From: Terana coerulea
Taxonomy: Eukaryota; Basidiomycota; Agaricomycetes; Polyporales; Phanerochaetaceae
NCBI GenBank assembly: GCA_024811115.1
Contig: JAKOGH010000204.1
Location: forward strand, 1-52,190
DNA: 52,190 nucleotides
Reading direction: 5' to 3'
Of this stretch, positions 35,601 through 46,870 are shown piece after piece. The notes beneath the pieces were generated by a model, which did no database searches, had not been told where the DNA came from, and saw only the letters and a list, made by a program, of their open reading frames with translations. The first letter of the stretch is position 1; every line of letters begins with the position of its first letter. The translations under genes and the position numbers were made by a program.

Positions 35601-36362
35601 GTTACCCAAAAGATATCGTGCGACAAGGCCTGGATAGCTCATCATCGATGCCCATCTACGCCCCAGTTACTAGAGTATACGGTGGCTTCCGCGGCGTCTG
35701 GAGTGGGGAGAAGAGTCACTTCTTGCAACGAATGTTTTCAGCTGCGCAGGGGCAGATAGCAAGCCCGCTCGCGGACACGTTCGTAGTCTTCGCAACGAAG
35801 GACCTCGGAGCCTTGCAGGTGCCGACGACAGGCGTCTGCCCGCTATGCTGTCAACAACAGACATCCATAGACAGTCTGAAGCGTCGACGAAGGCTTGCGC
35901 TCAGTTCCCTCGCCCCGCAGAGTCTTTTATCGCGGAACTTGGACGGTCACCGCCGGTGGCATTTAGCGTCGTGTTGCCGGAACGACGCAGCAAGACGTCC
36001 ACGGAGAGACGATGCTGCCTCACACGACGAGTGCCGGCATCGACGGTTCAGCTGCAGGGAGTGTTGCCTTAACGCGGACGGCCGTGAGGCGCCACACTCC
36101 TCCGCGACTGCGCCAACCTTGTCCATCCGCCGCAGGCTCGAGATACGCTTGGACCATCTCTACTCGCTGCCAACGAACGCGCCGACCAACAGTGGCGACG
36201 CCGCTGTCTCAATGCACAACGAAGAGCGGCCGTTACCGGGGACCCCTCAGCAGTTGTTCCTCTTTTGTCCATCCACTGTTGTAAACTGTTCGGAGCGGTC
36301 CCCACTTCCCTTCCGGTCATCGCCCCGTCCGGTCTTGGGCCCGCCGCCGCCACCGCAAGAGT

Positions 36363-36820
36363 ATCATGATGAAGCGCGGCCTGCCATGTTGCGAACAAAT
36401 CGCATTGCACCACAGCCCCCGTGGCTCGTTGAGGGCGCTTGGGGCATGGACAAAGCAGACTATGTTGGGGGGATGATCGGGCGGCGGTGTGTACTGTGCT
36501 TCCACCAAAGATTGGGCGCGAGCTGATGTTCGTTCTCCTCAGCTTCGAGATTGTTGCCGGAGACATTCAATCGTCGATGCGGCCCTTGTGTCCTGTTGAT
36601 TTAGCCACACACTCGCGTCCACGGACAGGGTCCGACATCGCTTCCCACGACGGTCGTGGTCACTGCTATCCTTGCCAGTGCGCCGTCCCGAAGAAATAAA
36701 ACATAATGATGAAGGGCGGCCTGACATGTCACGACGGAAACACGCAAGCGGCACCAAGCTGTCGTCGCCTGTCGAGGGCGCTTGGCGCGAGGACAAGGCG
36801 GGCCATGCTGGGCACATCGT
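36363..36820 (+). repeat. Diverged direct duplicate, about 340 bp apart
   Basis: ATGATGAAGCGCGGCCTG at about 36366 and ATGATGAAGGGCGGCCTG at about 36706 start two similar stretches. Both later carry a GAGGGCGCTTGG block followed by GGACAA. On the plus strand both read as short protein-like pieces (VEGAWGMDKAD and VEGAWREDKAG). The function is not recognised; it may be remains of a duplicated exon or mobile element. Confidence 0.5.
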
Positions 36821-39800
36821 TGATGACGTTGTTGAGCAGTTTGTGTTGATATGGAGGACAGCATCGCACACACACCCACACCTCGGGTCGCGCCAGGTAT
36901 GCTCCGCGCCCCGAACGATGCTTCGACACCGCGCTAACCTACTTCTCACTTTCGACATCTCTCGCTGTGAAAATCAGGCATTCATCATGGCTTCTCTGCG
37001 GGTGGCTGGGGGCCCAAGATGGCCGGTGAATGTGCACGATAGCGGCTTCTACCCACCGCGGTGAAACGGGAGTGGACAGGACGATCAAGGCGTTGAGGAC
37101 TAGGCTTGAGGTGAGTCCGCAGCACGGGCGGAGGCATTCCGATATTGATGGGTGCGCTGTAGCCTTTCGCGAAATTCATTCCGCCGACGACCCGGAGAGT
37201 CAGTGCACTCTGCCCTCGCAAACGCCCTCGATTCTCCGTCAAGCAAATCGCACACGGGAAGGACCGCATTTTATCCCGTCCATCGGAGGACGCTTGACTT
37301 GGGCCGAGCCGGCGGCGACGCAAAGCCGCGGAGTCGTGAGCCTGCGGCGCCTGGCATGTGACGAACAATAACTGGAGAGGTCGGCGTACTGTGGCGCATC
37401 CCCCGTCGCTTGGGTCGAAAACAACGTTTACCGCATTGAGGGCGTCGCGGAGCAGATCTTGGTAACACGAGGGCGGACAGCCCTGCCTGCGTTCTGACCC
37501 GCCCTTGGTGTGTATCGCGCCCGTAGGGTCTTCGATCAATTTTGACGCGCACCGCCAGGGTCGATCGCTATCTGAGATTTCCGCCCGCGTTTGTCGCTTA
37601 ACTCCTTGCGAGGTCGCCTCCGGTGCGCTCAACGTGGTACAATGCCCGATGGCCGGTGGAAGCCCGTGAGGTCCAAATCGCTGGTGTCACCTCGACGTCG
37701 CTCGTCGCTTCGATGCAACTTCAGCGCCGCCCGTCGCTTCAGTGTCGAGTATTGCCGCCCGTCCTGCGCGTGGCTGAACGAGACATTGCATTGACCATAT
37801 GGCATACGACAACGCAAATGCCGGCTCTTCACGGTGGGTTCTCCGCCCTCGTCGGAGGATTACTCACATTAACATGTAACCGTAGCCATCGCTGCCCTCG
37901 ATATTCATCCGTCATTATTCGGAGATCCGCAGACCTCAGATCCCTTCCAAAGCAATGCTCGGTATGGTCGACTTCGCCCGTGTTTACACCTCAACCTCAC
38001 CCCTCTGAACTTCGGCACAAATTCCTTCGGCTTCGTTGCGTCGCATCGTCCGCTGCTGGTCGGATTGTCTCGATTTCCCAACAATCGTCAGGCGATAGCA
38101 CCGTAAGCCTCCGCAGCTGAAGAACGCCTCCCTTTGGGAACGGTGGCCGCGTACGTGGGGATGGCGTCACATTGTCACCACTGTACTAGGGCGGCGCTCG
38201 GGTTCTCGCGAGTCCGCCTGCAGAGCTGCGACTCGCCCACAGAAGCTGCCGTACCAGCAGCACAGCCGCGTAGGCGCAGATCGTAACATCTTCCCACCAG
38301 AGGCTGCAACGTAGCTCTGGGACATCTGGATATGCGGTTTTACCCTGGTGCGTAGCACTCTCGCGATACCCCCGTTATCTGAAACCTGACGAGGAAAGGG
38401 TGTAGTCGTTCTTCGCCGTCGTCTGCAGCCTCCCTGGAACGCTCGTAGATCGTCGGCATCGTCGTCAATCTCCTCAGCCTCGCCCCAGGAAACACTGCGG
38501 ACGCTGTACTCTGGGAGTCTCGACGGCCACGAGGCGTCCATTGAGTTCAATGCGGTCAGCAGCCGCTCTCCCAGCCGCCCGTTGGCCACACGTGTTTACC
38601 CACAGTGCGTCTCTTTCCAATTCAGTCACTCGACGGGCCACCGCGTCGTGCAGGCCATGCGCGCGCCATGTGCGGGACGCTGGAAGGGCGCGTGTGCTGC
38701 CGCGAAGGTGTCGCCGTCGTTCGTGAGCCTGGGACACGGAGAACGCGTAGGGCGTCGGCTCATCTGCCGGGTGGTGTTTCAGACGGCTGGAGCCCGCTTC
38801 TTCGAGCATGCTGTGTTTTGTTCTGCAGGGCGGCACAGCTATGCGCGGCTTCTAGCCTCTCCAGGACCGGCCTGGGCAGATTCGCCGTCGGAGTGTCCTG
38901 AAAATATAGGATGCTGACTGGACGTCATGCTCTGCTTTGGGGGTTACTGCCGCCGAGATGGGTGTATGGTGATGGAACGCGAGCAATTATTCCATTTATT
39001 ATCTAATGCCGCTACGCATAATTGACACGTAGTGTCACAGCGCCTGTGGGCCGATGCAACCGCGGCGCGTTTGGCAGTTGCAATGACATTAATGTCAATT
39101 TATGCCGGCTTTTCCGTGTTACTCGCATTTGGATGCCGTATACCTGCTTGCTCCCACTGCGGCGACAACGTTTGTGCTGGGAAGGTGACGGGGCGAGGCG
39201 GGCCGCGTTGTGCTTCGGGGGACTATCGCCGGGCGTAACGCGACAGGATAGCCTCGCGGCTGCCCCAGCCCTCTCTCCACACGACCGCGATTGAACAGTG
39301 AACTCTACGTAGTTTGGAAATGCGGTGCACCCACAGTGGGTCGAAAAGGCATGCCTTGTGCGGCCATGCATCTTTGTGCAGTCCGATATCAGGTCTCGAC
39401 GCCTCTCGAGATCGCGATGCTGATATCGCCATCATGAGTTTATGAAGCAGAGAACAGCAGTGGCCTCCGCTGCATACAATCTCTCCTCTTCGACGGCCAA
39501 GTGATCCTATAATCTCGAATGTGATGACATGCCGTGGAAAGGCACAGCCGGAGATGGATGCCTCGGTCCCCCTCACACGGCTAAGTACCCTCGCCCAACC
39601 AGCGGACGGGATACGTCCCATTATACCCGTCAACAAGAAGCGGCGAAGATTATCACCCAGAGCAAAGCTAAATACTGGTGAATACCACAGCGATTCCGCA
39701 CAGGCGCAAGTATCTGATTTTCTGTACCCAACTTGGTCGCAACATGTTTCTGAGCAGACGCCTGATTTCCTGGTGTGCGGGGAGGCAACAACTGTTGGGT

Positions 39801-40687
39801 AGGCTCCACTGACCAGGCATACGAGTGGAAAGTACAGTAGTACCAGTAGGTCGGATGGTCAAGCCACTGACGATGCCGGACTCGGGAGGAAGCTTCTGCG
39901 GTTACTACATAATTGGCCGCGGAGCCCTTCCCGCTCGTTCCGTCGCCCTCACTCTCGCCTTCTCCTTATGTGATCAGCGTGCTCCTCGGATTCATTGAGC
40001 CACAGACTCTACAGCATGAACGAGGCCGTCCGTTCACTAAATTGTTGAGCGTTGTATAGCGTACCCAGGCTCGCTGATTCCTGCCCCGGATGTTGGATGT
40101 GGTCAGGGATCACCACTACGGCGCTGCAGGCACGGTGCTGATTTTCTATGGCAAGGTTCCGCGTTATTCCGCATCCCGCCTTCTCAGAACCTGCCCAACA
40201 TACTTCGTGCGCCCAGTATCACTGTTAGATTCGACATGAATTGCGCACGGGGGTTCCATGGGTTGCGCCCATATGACACCGGTACTGCGCGGTCTGGAAT
40301 GAAGCTTGTCAGTGCCAGCGCATTACGACAGACCCCGGATAACTAACCGAAGTATAGACTACTTTAGACCACATCACTCCGGAGTATCCTTGTGCTGGAT
40401 TGAACCATGGTGGATACGTAACAATTGGCCCGCGCTCCCACCGAACTCCGACACGCCCGCGCAGCGAATCGTATCGGCGTTTTGGAGCCCATGCGCATCG
40501 CCAGACAGATATTCCAGGTGATTAACGAACTCTGTTCGCCCATCAGTCCCATGCAGCCACATCTTGATGCACACATCTCACAGACCCTAGAACGGCATGT
40601 GCATTTCGCGCGTTCTCACGAGTCTCCTTGATTTGGGACGCTTTCTGATGTAGGGGCGCTGTTGCTTCCGCAGATGTGCGACCTGTT

Positions 40688-40694
40688 CTATATA
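40688..40694 (+). promoter_or_regulatory. TATA box of Z3
   Basis: TATATAA lies about 90 bp upstream of the Z3 ATG, in the right orientation and at a usual distance for a fungal core promoter. Confidence 0.6.
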
Positions 40695-40780
40695 AGCGTT
40701 TGTGGATCCAGGTGTGCGTTGGCTTCTACCTCAGCATTCCCCGCCACTTCTCTCGCCCTCGGCCCACTTCGTCCCTCGTC

Positions 40781-41782
40781 ATGGCACCCACCGCGAACAA
40801 CCAGCGAGTGTCGCTTCCAAGCATCAACGAGATGTTTCCAGGTGGGATCCTCGTGTGATGGTCATCATTGCTAGAGACTGACCCCCGACGGTGTAGAACA
40901 CCTGCTCGAGCTCCCACTCCGCCCCCACGGTCGTGCAGTAGACCCCACGTATCGCGCGAACCTCGCAGTTCGTCCCAGGGGTCATTCCGACAGTCAACTA
41001 GACCGTCTCACCAGATACCCTCAGCCCCCTCTATACCATCAATACCTCCGGCCGCCGATTCTGAAGCTGATTCAAGGCCTTCACGGTCTGCAGCAGATGA
41101 GGAGCGTAGGCATGCATGCAAAACATGCGGCAGGGCGTTCAATCGCCCCAGCAGTCTGGCCATTCATGAGAACACTCACACGGGTGCGAAGCGTAAGTCT
41201 GCCGGTTTCCCTTTCAATTTCAGTGTTGCGAACCTGTACTGAATCGTATTTTTTCCTATAGCCTTTGAGTGCCCCTTCCCTGGGTGTGGACGGCGGTTCA
41301 ATGTGAATTCGAATATGCGACGTCACCTTCGCAACCATACGTCCCCTAACCGACCGTTCAACACTATTTCCCCGTACACTTACCCCCTGACTACGGTACC
41401 CCGGAGCCTCTACCCGTTGTCCTCTCACCAGCCGTCCTCAATGGCCCCAGCCGCTCCTCCGTACCACCGTAACTCTGACGCCAGTACGAGTGAGGACGAT
41501 GACGTCTCTGAGTCGTCAGGCACCAGCCAAGCTCGCTGGGATGCAAATCTGGAGGATACCAACACTCGGCTCGACCGCCTTAGACTGCGAGCTTACTCGA
41601 CTTCGAGCTCCGCTTCCCACACCCGCTCTCCTTCTGCCAGCCCTAGGATGTCGAGGGTCCACTCCGAGTCGTCCCGCCGCCCCCGCTCTGGCTCGTGCGC
41701 AACACCCGGCTGCAACAGTTGCGCGCAGCCAGCTGCGCTCCACCCGTCCAGCGCAGTTTATCGTCCCCGCGAAGGCCGCTGA
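40781..41782 (+). CDS. C2H2 zinc-finger protein Z3
   Basis: Probable nuclear DNA-binding regulator, about 280 residues. The ATG at 40781 starts MAPTANNQRVSLPSINEMFP, then a phase-1 intron and EHLLELP. The frame must change before the fingers; a 41-nt intron (gtagac...tcccag, about 40938-40978) would do so, but it is short, so this join is uncertain. Finger 1 (CKTCGRAFNRPSSLAIHENTH) is uninterrupted, unlike in Z1, Z4 and Z5. A phase-1 intron in the TGAK linker leads to finger 2 (CPFPGCGRRFNVNSNMRRHL). The Ser-rich tail carries GSCATPGCNSCAQP, the C-x2-PGC-x2-C motif also seen in Z2. The stop is at 41782. Z3 and Z2 share almost the same second finger, so they may bind similar DNA. Confidence 0.83.
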
Positions 41783-43403
41783 GCGGAGGCGGACGCTTAA
41801 TCAATGGGTTCATTCGAGGTTCAGCCGATGCTTCTCCCTGCCCGCCACCGCCCGCCATGCTCGTCCTCCCTATCGACCATCACGCACATCGAATGTGCTC
41901 ACCGCTTCCCCCTGCATCCTCGTCTTGGACTCTGACGCTTTCCTATCGCTCGCTATCGTGCTATTTAAGTTCTGATCGGTCCAATATTCCTCTTGTATTT
42001 GTCTTGCTCTAGCTTGAACTGTATCTCTAGGGATGAAGGGTCCGCTGCTCTCACTGATGCCTGTGCTTCAATAGTCGTTGCTTTCTATGTATTCTCGCGG
42101 ATGTTAGTATCTATAACCCAGTACACGAATCGTCAGGAAATCAAATGCTCAGTAACTCGCTAGACTATCTCGTATCTCCGTGTGTTGCCTTTTGAAAAAA
42201 ATATGGGACATTTCAGCATAGCCTGAGCTTGCTTGCGACTGGACCCCGGTAAAGACTGAAGTCTACTGGAAGCTCCAATTGCGCCAACGATGTCATACGA
42301 CGAAATACAAGAACCACGCGGCAGGCCCTGTTACTAAATTTCCCTAAGTATTTGTGCGGCGTGACAATCCATGCCCACTTCCCTGAAACTGGCACCGCAG
42401 CCCGTTGTACGCAATTCGCAGTCGACTGCCACTCGGTGGGCATCCTCCGAGTCCGAGGCCCGCAACCACTGCCACGGCCGATCCAACCGATGTCCGTACA
42501 CTGCCCGTCTAGACGTCGCTACGCCACATCTCTTCTCACCAGGGCCGGTCGGAGCGTAGTCGTGGTCGTGGTCGTGGTCGTAGTACAGGATTCGGAGCAG
42601 TGGGCACTACGTTCGGGGACGCCACCCGGGCCCGACGCCGAACGGCGCTTAGTGCGGAAGGCGCCGGGGACTTCCAGTCCGACTCATTCTTGCGCTCGAC
42701 GCCGTACCTGTTCGACATGTACAGCTCCCAGCCTCTCTGATTATCTAAACCCACCAACTCCTACATCAAGCAACGCTTTTGCGCTTCCAAGTACAGCTGT
42801 CATGATATATGAGTCAACATTGTGCTGCAATGCACAGCTGTTGAGCTTGGACTTCCACACCTGGTATGCGCCCAAAGCTCCTGGCTACTCATAGAACTCC
42901 ATGCAGCCGCGCCTTCACACAGGCGAGTCTCACTACTCCGAGTTAGATAAATTGATCCTAAGTGCAGTCGTGGGAATTTTCCCAATTATATGTTTAGGCC
43001 CTGTTCCCTTCGCAGAGACTCGGAGACGCCCCTGGCGGGCTTTCTCGGCTCATGTGAGCGCCGCCGTGCGCTGCCTCCCCCTTGATACGGCTGAACATGT
43101 AGCTGAAGCATGATGGTTAGTTCGTCGATCTTGCGAATCCGTTAGGTGCTCACTCAATCCGTCAGCAGGAAAGGACGGCATGAGGACACGTAGACTTTGT
43201 GTCTGGTGTTCCGCAACAGCTCGTTGTGCGGCAGGGCTCCTGCTGATGTCTCTGTTTCTCATCTGCAAAGACTCTTTGAAGATTTGTCGCCTCAATTTGG
43301 GATCTGCATCCAGTCTGGCAAGGGGTCAACTGACCGCCGATGTTTATGCCCACCTATATAAGCAATATGTAGTTGCGACGTCATAGCTATCAGCCTCCCA
43401 AAC
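41783..43403. other. Intergenic region between Z3 and Z4
   Basis: No gene recognised. It contains a short GTGGTC hexanucleotide microsatellite at about 42559-42583, which one plus-strand frame reads as polyvaline. A TATATAA at 43355-43361 is placed to serve Z4. Confidence 0.55.
43355..43361 (+). promoter_or_regulatory. TATA box of Z4
   Basis: CTATATAAGC matches the element in front of Z3 almost exactly and lies about 45 bp upstream of the Z4 ATG. The shared context supports common origin of the two promoters. Confidence 0.5.
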
Positions 43404-44281
43404 ATGGTTGAAGGGGCTGAGCAGGAGATGCCCGTAACACTTCCCAGTATTCGTGAAGTGTTTCCCGTTGTGTTCATCAAGCATCCGTGACTTGTCACCC
43501 GCTCACATACGTTACAGAACATTTTCCTCCCGCTCAGCCAGCAATCGGGAACGATGAATCCGCGCAGATGGTACCGCAGGTACGTTCGAGTCAGTGTAAA
43601 GCAACGGAACTGCTCAGCAGATAGTGCCCAGGAGTCACACCAGCCTCTCTCGATGCTCGCCCAAGAAGCAGAGTGCCCCAGAAGAAAATGTGTATGCGCG
43701 ATGTGTCAGAAGCGGTTCCGAAGGCGCGCGTTCAATTCCGAATATCCACAGTCTATAGCTGAGTAGCGGCCCATGGCATCTCAGGCCGAGTAACCTTCAA
43801 ACACACCAGAGCACCCATACCGGCGAAAAGGGTAAGCAGATAACCTTTGGTATTCAGTTCAAGTGACGTCGTCTGGCTGATGAATTCGCCTGCAGCACAT
43901 GCTTGCCTTTTCCAAGGGTGTACAAAGCGTTTCACCACGAAGTCAAGTCTCAAACGTCATGCGGCTACCCACGCCGAAATGTCTGAAGTGCTCGGCGCAG
44001 CTTCCTCTGTGAGTCGGATACAACGCATCTGCTATCTGGCGCAACAGCTTATGCCACAGGCTGAAGCAGGGCGTTGTTTCTTCCTATGGGCGGTTAGACG
44101 GAGCGCCCAAAGACTCGACGCCTCCACCAAATCAAACCTTGCCGCAGAGGTAGAGCAAAATCCTTCGTTCAGCGATGGCACGACAGCGATCGCGTGGAAA
44201 CCTTACCGCAATATACTATGTCTTATTTCATCTAATGTGTACGTTAAAGTTGCTATACATGTGCAAGCCGTGATTAATTAG
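43404..44281 (+). pseudogene. C2H2 zinc-finger gene Z4, possibly degenerate
   Basis: The ATG at 43404 starts MVEGAEQEMPVTLPSIREVFP, the family N-terminus. The following intron starts GTTGTG after CCC instead of after CCxG, so the usual phase-1 join to EHFPP lacks one base. Finger 1 begins VCAMCQKRFR and continues RPSNLQTHQSTHTGEK only if an intron with a GC donor (AG|GCGCGC, near 43722) is used. A phase-1 linker intron (gtaagc...ctgcag) leads to finger 2 (CLFQGCTKRFTTKSSLKRH). The 3' end is uncertain: a further intron near 44010-44060 or a run to the stop at 44281 are both possible. Fingers are preserved but at least one frame problem remains in the region between, so it is either a damaged gene or one with base-call errors. 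Confidence 0.6.
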
Positions 44282-45441
44282 TATAGAAGGCATATTAACG
44301 GGCTAAGCACCGCGGCTGACACGAATACGATAATATGTTGCTTTAATTAACTTCTTGCATACGCTCTGGCGCAATGCCATAACACACTGGTATCCGCTTG
44401 GCAAACTATGTTCTCTAGGGTTAACCTTCAGTGGACACTCACCGGCCCGAGTTATGCGCGAATAGCATCATTTAAAAATTGTGTACGTCATCTATGCCCC
44501 TGCCCAGCCATGATACAAGCGCCACTTGTCGCTAAGTCCTCACTGAGGTAGACATACTCCCCGTTTTTGACGGTGGGCACGGAGGTTGAACGACGGAATC
44601 GGGAAGCCACGTGGCCTGGCGGCTATCACCGCGCCACAAAGGTTCCTGCTAAGCAGAAATTTTCGCACGCTACCAGTCTCCTGGTCGTTCACCACTGCGG
44701 CCCCTTCTCCCATCCCAACAACTCGTTCGCTGTACAACGGTTATCCCAAGTCCATAATGCGCATTCATTCTTCTATATCCTTTAACCACACTTGAGTAAT
44801 GACGTGCTCGTAATCCTGAGCATGAACTCTCGACACGTCATCGGCGGCCCCGCAGAGCAATGCGCTCTACCGCACCTCACAGTCGTGAGTCGCAGACAAA
44901 ACTCCCGTTGTTTCAGTTTTCTGAACTGCACATCTAAAGCTTACAGCTAGTTGCTAAATCGGAAAAGTTGGATGTCAGAGCAGATACCAATATTTTCCCC
45001 CAGGGCGACAATGTCGACTCCACGAATTGCCTCCCCGCGTGCCTCACCTGCCCTGCGGGTGGCCAGCTTGTGGGAGCTTCGGTCGCACGCGGCCGGCGTT
45101 TATCCGGGTCTGTATAGGCTGGTCAAGGTTCGTGCGTTGTGCCAGCTTCCATTCTCCCGGGTGTTTGATTTCGAACTTTACTACAGTGCTGCCATGTTCT
45201 TCCTAACAATGAGAACCCTGTAGCGGCATGCCAACAATGATAATGTCACGCGGGATGATATATCAACGTCATAATGTTGCGCTGGCTCGCCCTCGCACCG
45301 CTGCTACCGGTTGAAGTACCCCTTCGGGCACCGCAGCCCGAGCCTCGGCGATGCACGGTCTTGGCCGTAATGCTATTTTGTCCACCAAGAGACGTTCATA
45401 TAGTCGATTTAAGGTCTCCCTTTACGACTAGCCTACACAAA
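44282..45441. other. Intergenic region between Z4 and Z5
   Basis: No gene or RNA recognised. It holds the 3' flank of Z4 and the promoter side of Z5; a weak CATATAG lies near 45397. Confidence 0.5.
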
Positions 45442-46145
45442 ATGTCTTGTGGAAATCAGCGTGACATAGAACCTCTGCCTGGGGTCCGCGACTTGTTCCC
45501 TGGTAAGTCCACTTCGCCCCTCATGCAGTTGGAGTATTACTATCAGTCACATAGAGTTGTTTCTGAGTCCGTCGTTGGCATCAAGCAGTACTCGTCAGAG
45601 GATTAATGGTCGCGATGTTGAATCACCGGTGCATATGCTATCGCCAGAGCGAAATTTGTGACCTCTCCCAGTCGCTGACACTGCACACTAGTATCATACC
45701 TATGAACCGGCACCCGAAGAAAACTCCAAGCGCAACGAAGATGATAAGTACCCTTGCGGAGTATGTGGCAAGGGCTTTACTAGGCATGTCTCAACTTTTC
45801 TCGTGTCGATGTGGCTCACCCCTTCCTGTAGACCTAGCAGCCTGCGGACTCACATGTACTCTCACACAGGAGAGAGACGTAGGCAAAACCGCACGCTTGT
45901 TACGAACTCCTATCCCTGATTGAGACTCGTTCAGCCTACGCATGCTCTTTTCCCACCTGCCGGAAGCGATTCTCTACCAAATCCAATCTCAATCGACACA
46001 GCCTCAGTCACCGGAGGTAATTGTGGGTTCTCACCAGTCTTGTCACCATCTACCTTACTGACCATTTTCTTTCACAGGGCGAACGGCGCGACTGTGGATT
46101 GAGTTCGCTTTTTGTGATCTAGTCACGCAGCGTCGCTCGCCTTGA
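45442..46145 (+). CDS. C2H2 zinc-finger protein Z5 (small)
   Basis: Smallest family member, about 150 residues, and all joins can be made in frame. The ATG at 45442 starts MSCGNQRDIEPLPGVRDLFP; a phase-1 50-nt intron (gtaagt...cacatag) joins to ELFLSPSLASSS. After a second intron, finger 1 starts KYPCGVCGKGFTR. It is interrupted by a phase-2 intron whose donor is GC (AG|GCATGT, near 45781) and continues PSSLRTHMYSHTGER. A phase-1 linker intron leads to finger 2 (CSFPTCRKRFSTKSNLNRHS). A last intron (gtaatt...ttcacag) adds a short tail ending at TGA 46143-46145. There is no C-x2-PGC-x2-C tail. Probably a nuclear DNA-binding protein; targets unknown. Confidence 0.78.
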
Positions 46146-46520
46146 CAAGTTAGCGACAGACGTATGAGAGGGTATGTTCGTTCTGGCCGCGAGTTCTTTA
46201 CCTTTATATCCGTACTATTTGTTTGCGAGCTTTTCTTACTGTCGACAGGGTCTGGCTTGTCTCCCCGTACACAGTTGTTTGGTCCAATATGTCGAGTCTG
46301 TGCGTGACTCCAACCCATGCGCATGTATGGCACTGCAGTACACCGGCTCCCAAGTCTGCGTACCCTCGCTCAAATATCTTTGCTGCCATTGACCTTGTTT
46401 TCTGACGATTTTGATCTGCGCAGGAGCTTCAACACTCGTGTACGCGCGCGTGCCGGTTCAAGGTCAAGGTTTGATGCGTGCATGCATGTTCAAAGCGGTG
46501 CGTGGGTAGATCAACGAAGC

Positions 46521-46870
46521 TCAGGCTTGTTCTGATCCAATCTCGCGAATAGCTCCGTATGGCAAGCGATCCGCCTTCATATATCGATCTGGGCTGTGGT
46601 TGCAATTTGCTGCATCAGCGCTCAAAGCGGCGGATGTCCCTGAACCCTCACCCTGCGGCGTGTTAGCTCGCAGGGATCCAGGTCTGTATCCTAAGACAAC
46701 ATGTAATGTGTTGACCGTGTCGAGGACTAATATTCCTAGATGCGTAAGTCCGGATTGGCCTTTACCAAAGCCTGTTGTGGGATTTACGCTCCAACAAGCT
46801 TTCCTTCCGGTGGAAATAACGTAGATTGCGATACACTGGTCGCATGTAACCGTACGCGATGTCAAGGAGA
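46521..46870 (-). pseudogene. DUF6534-type membrane protein relict
   Basis: The minus-strand frame reads DQCIAIYVISTGRK, then TGFGKGQSGLTHLGILVL and DTVNTLHVV, and soon after RPGSLRANTPQGEG. DUF6534 proteins of basidiomycetes (seven-span membrane proteins of unknown role) typically have a D-x2-IA helix, a TGF-x-K-T-x-S loop, an L-x6-T-x-NTG helix and a C-terminal N-x-R-x-SLR motif in this order. One membrane helix between the last two appears missing, and no N-terminal half is found upstream. I read it as a truncated relict; the match is from memory of the family pattern and needs a profile search. Confidence 0.35.

Larger units (their letters stand above)
33187..40780. other. Long region without a recognised gene
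   Basis: About 7.6 kb. From 33.2 to about 36 kb it is very GC-rich, with long overlapping open frames (plus 32916-34436, 34687-35307, 35618-36526) that show only Ala/Arg/Pro/Ser-biased sequence and no family motif. It contains a two-unit tandem repeat at 35181-35600 and a diverged duplicate pair at 36363-36480 and 36702-36820. From 37 kb to 40.7 kb base composition returns towards the window average, and I see only short frames. A TATATAA at 40688-40694 belongs to Z3. Confidence 0.5.

Noticed and set aside
35618..36526. 302-codon plus-strand open frame
   Set aside because: No recognisable motif; it spans a diverged repeat and looks like chance openness in GC-rich sequence.
42352..42894. Plus-strand frame with a polyvaline run
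   Set aside because: The run is a GTGGTC microsatellite and the rest shows no family signal.
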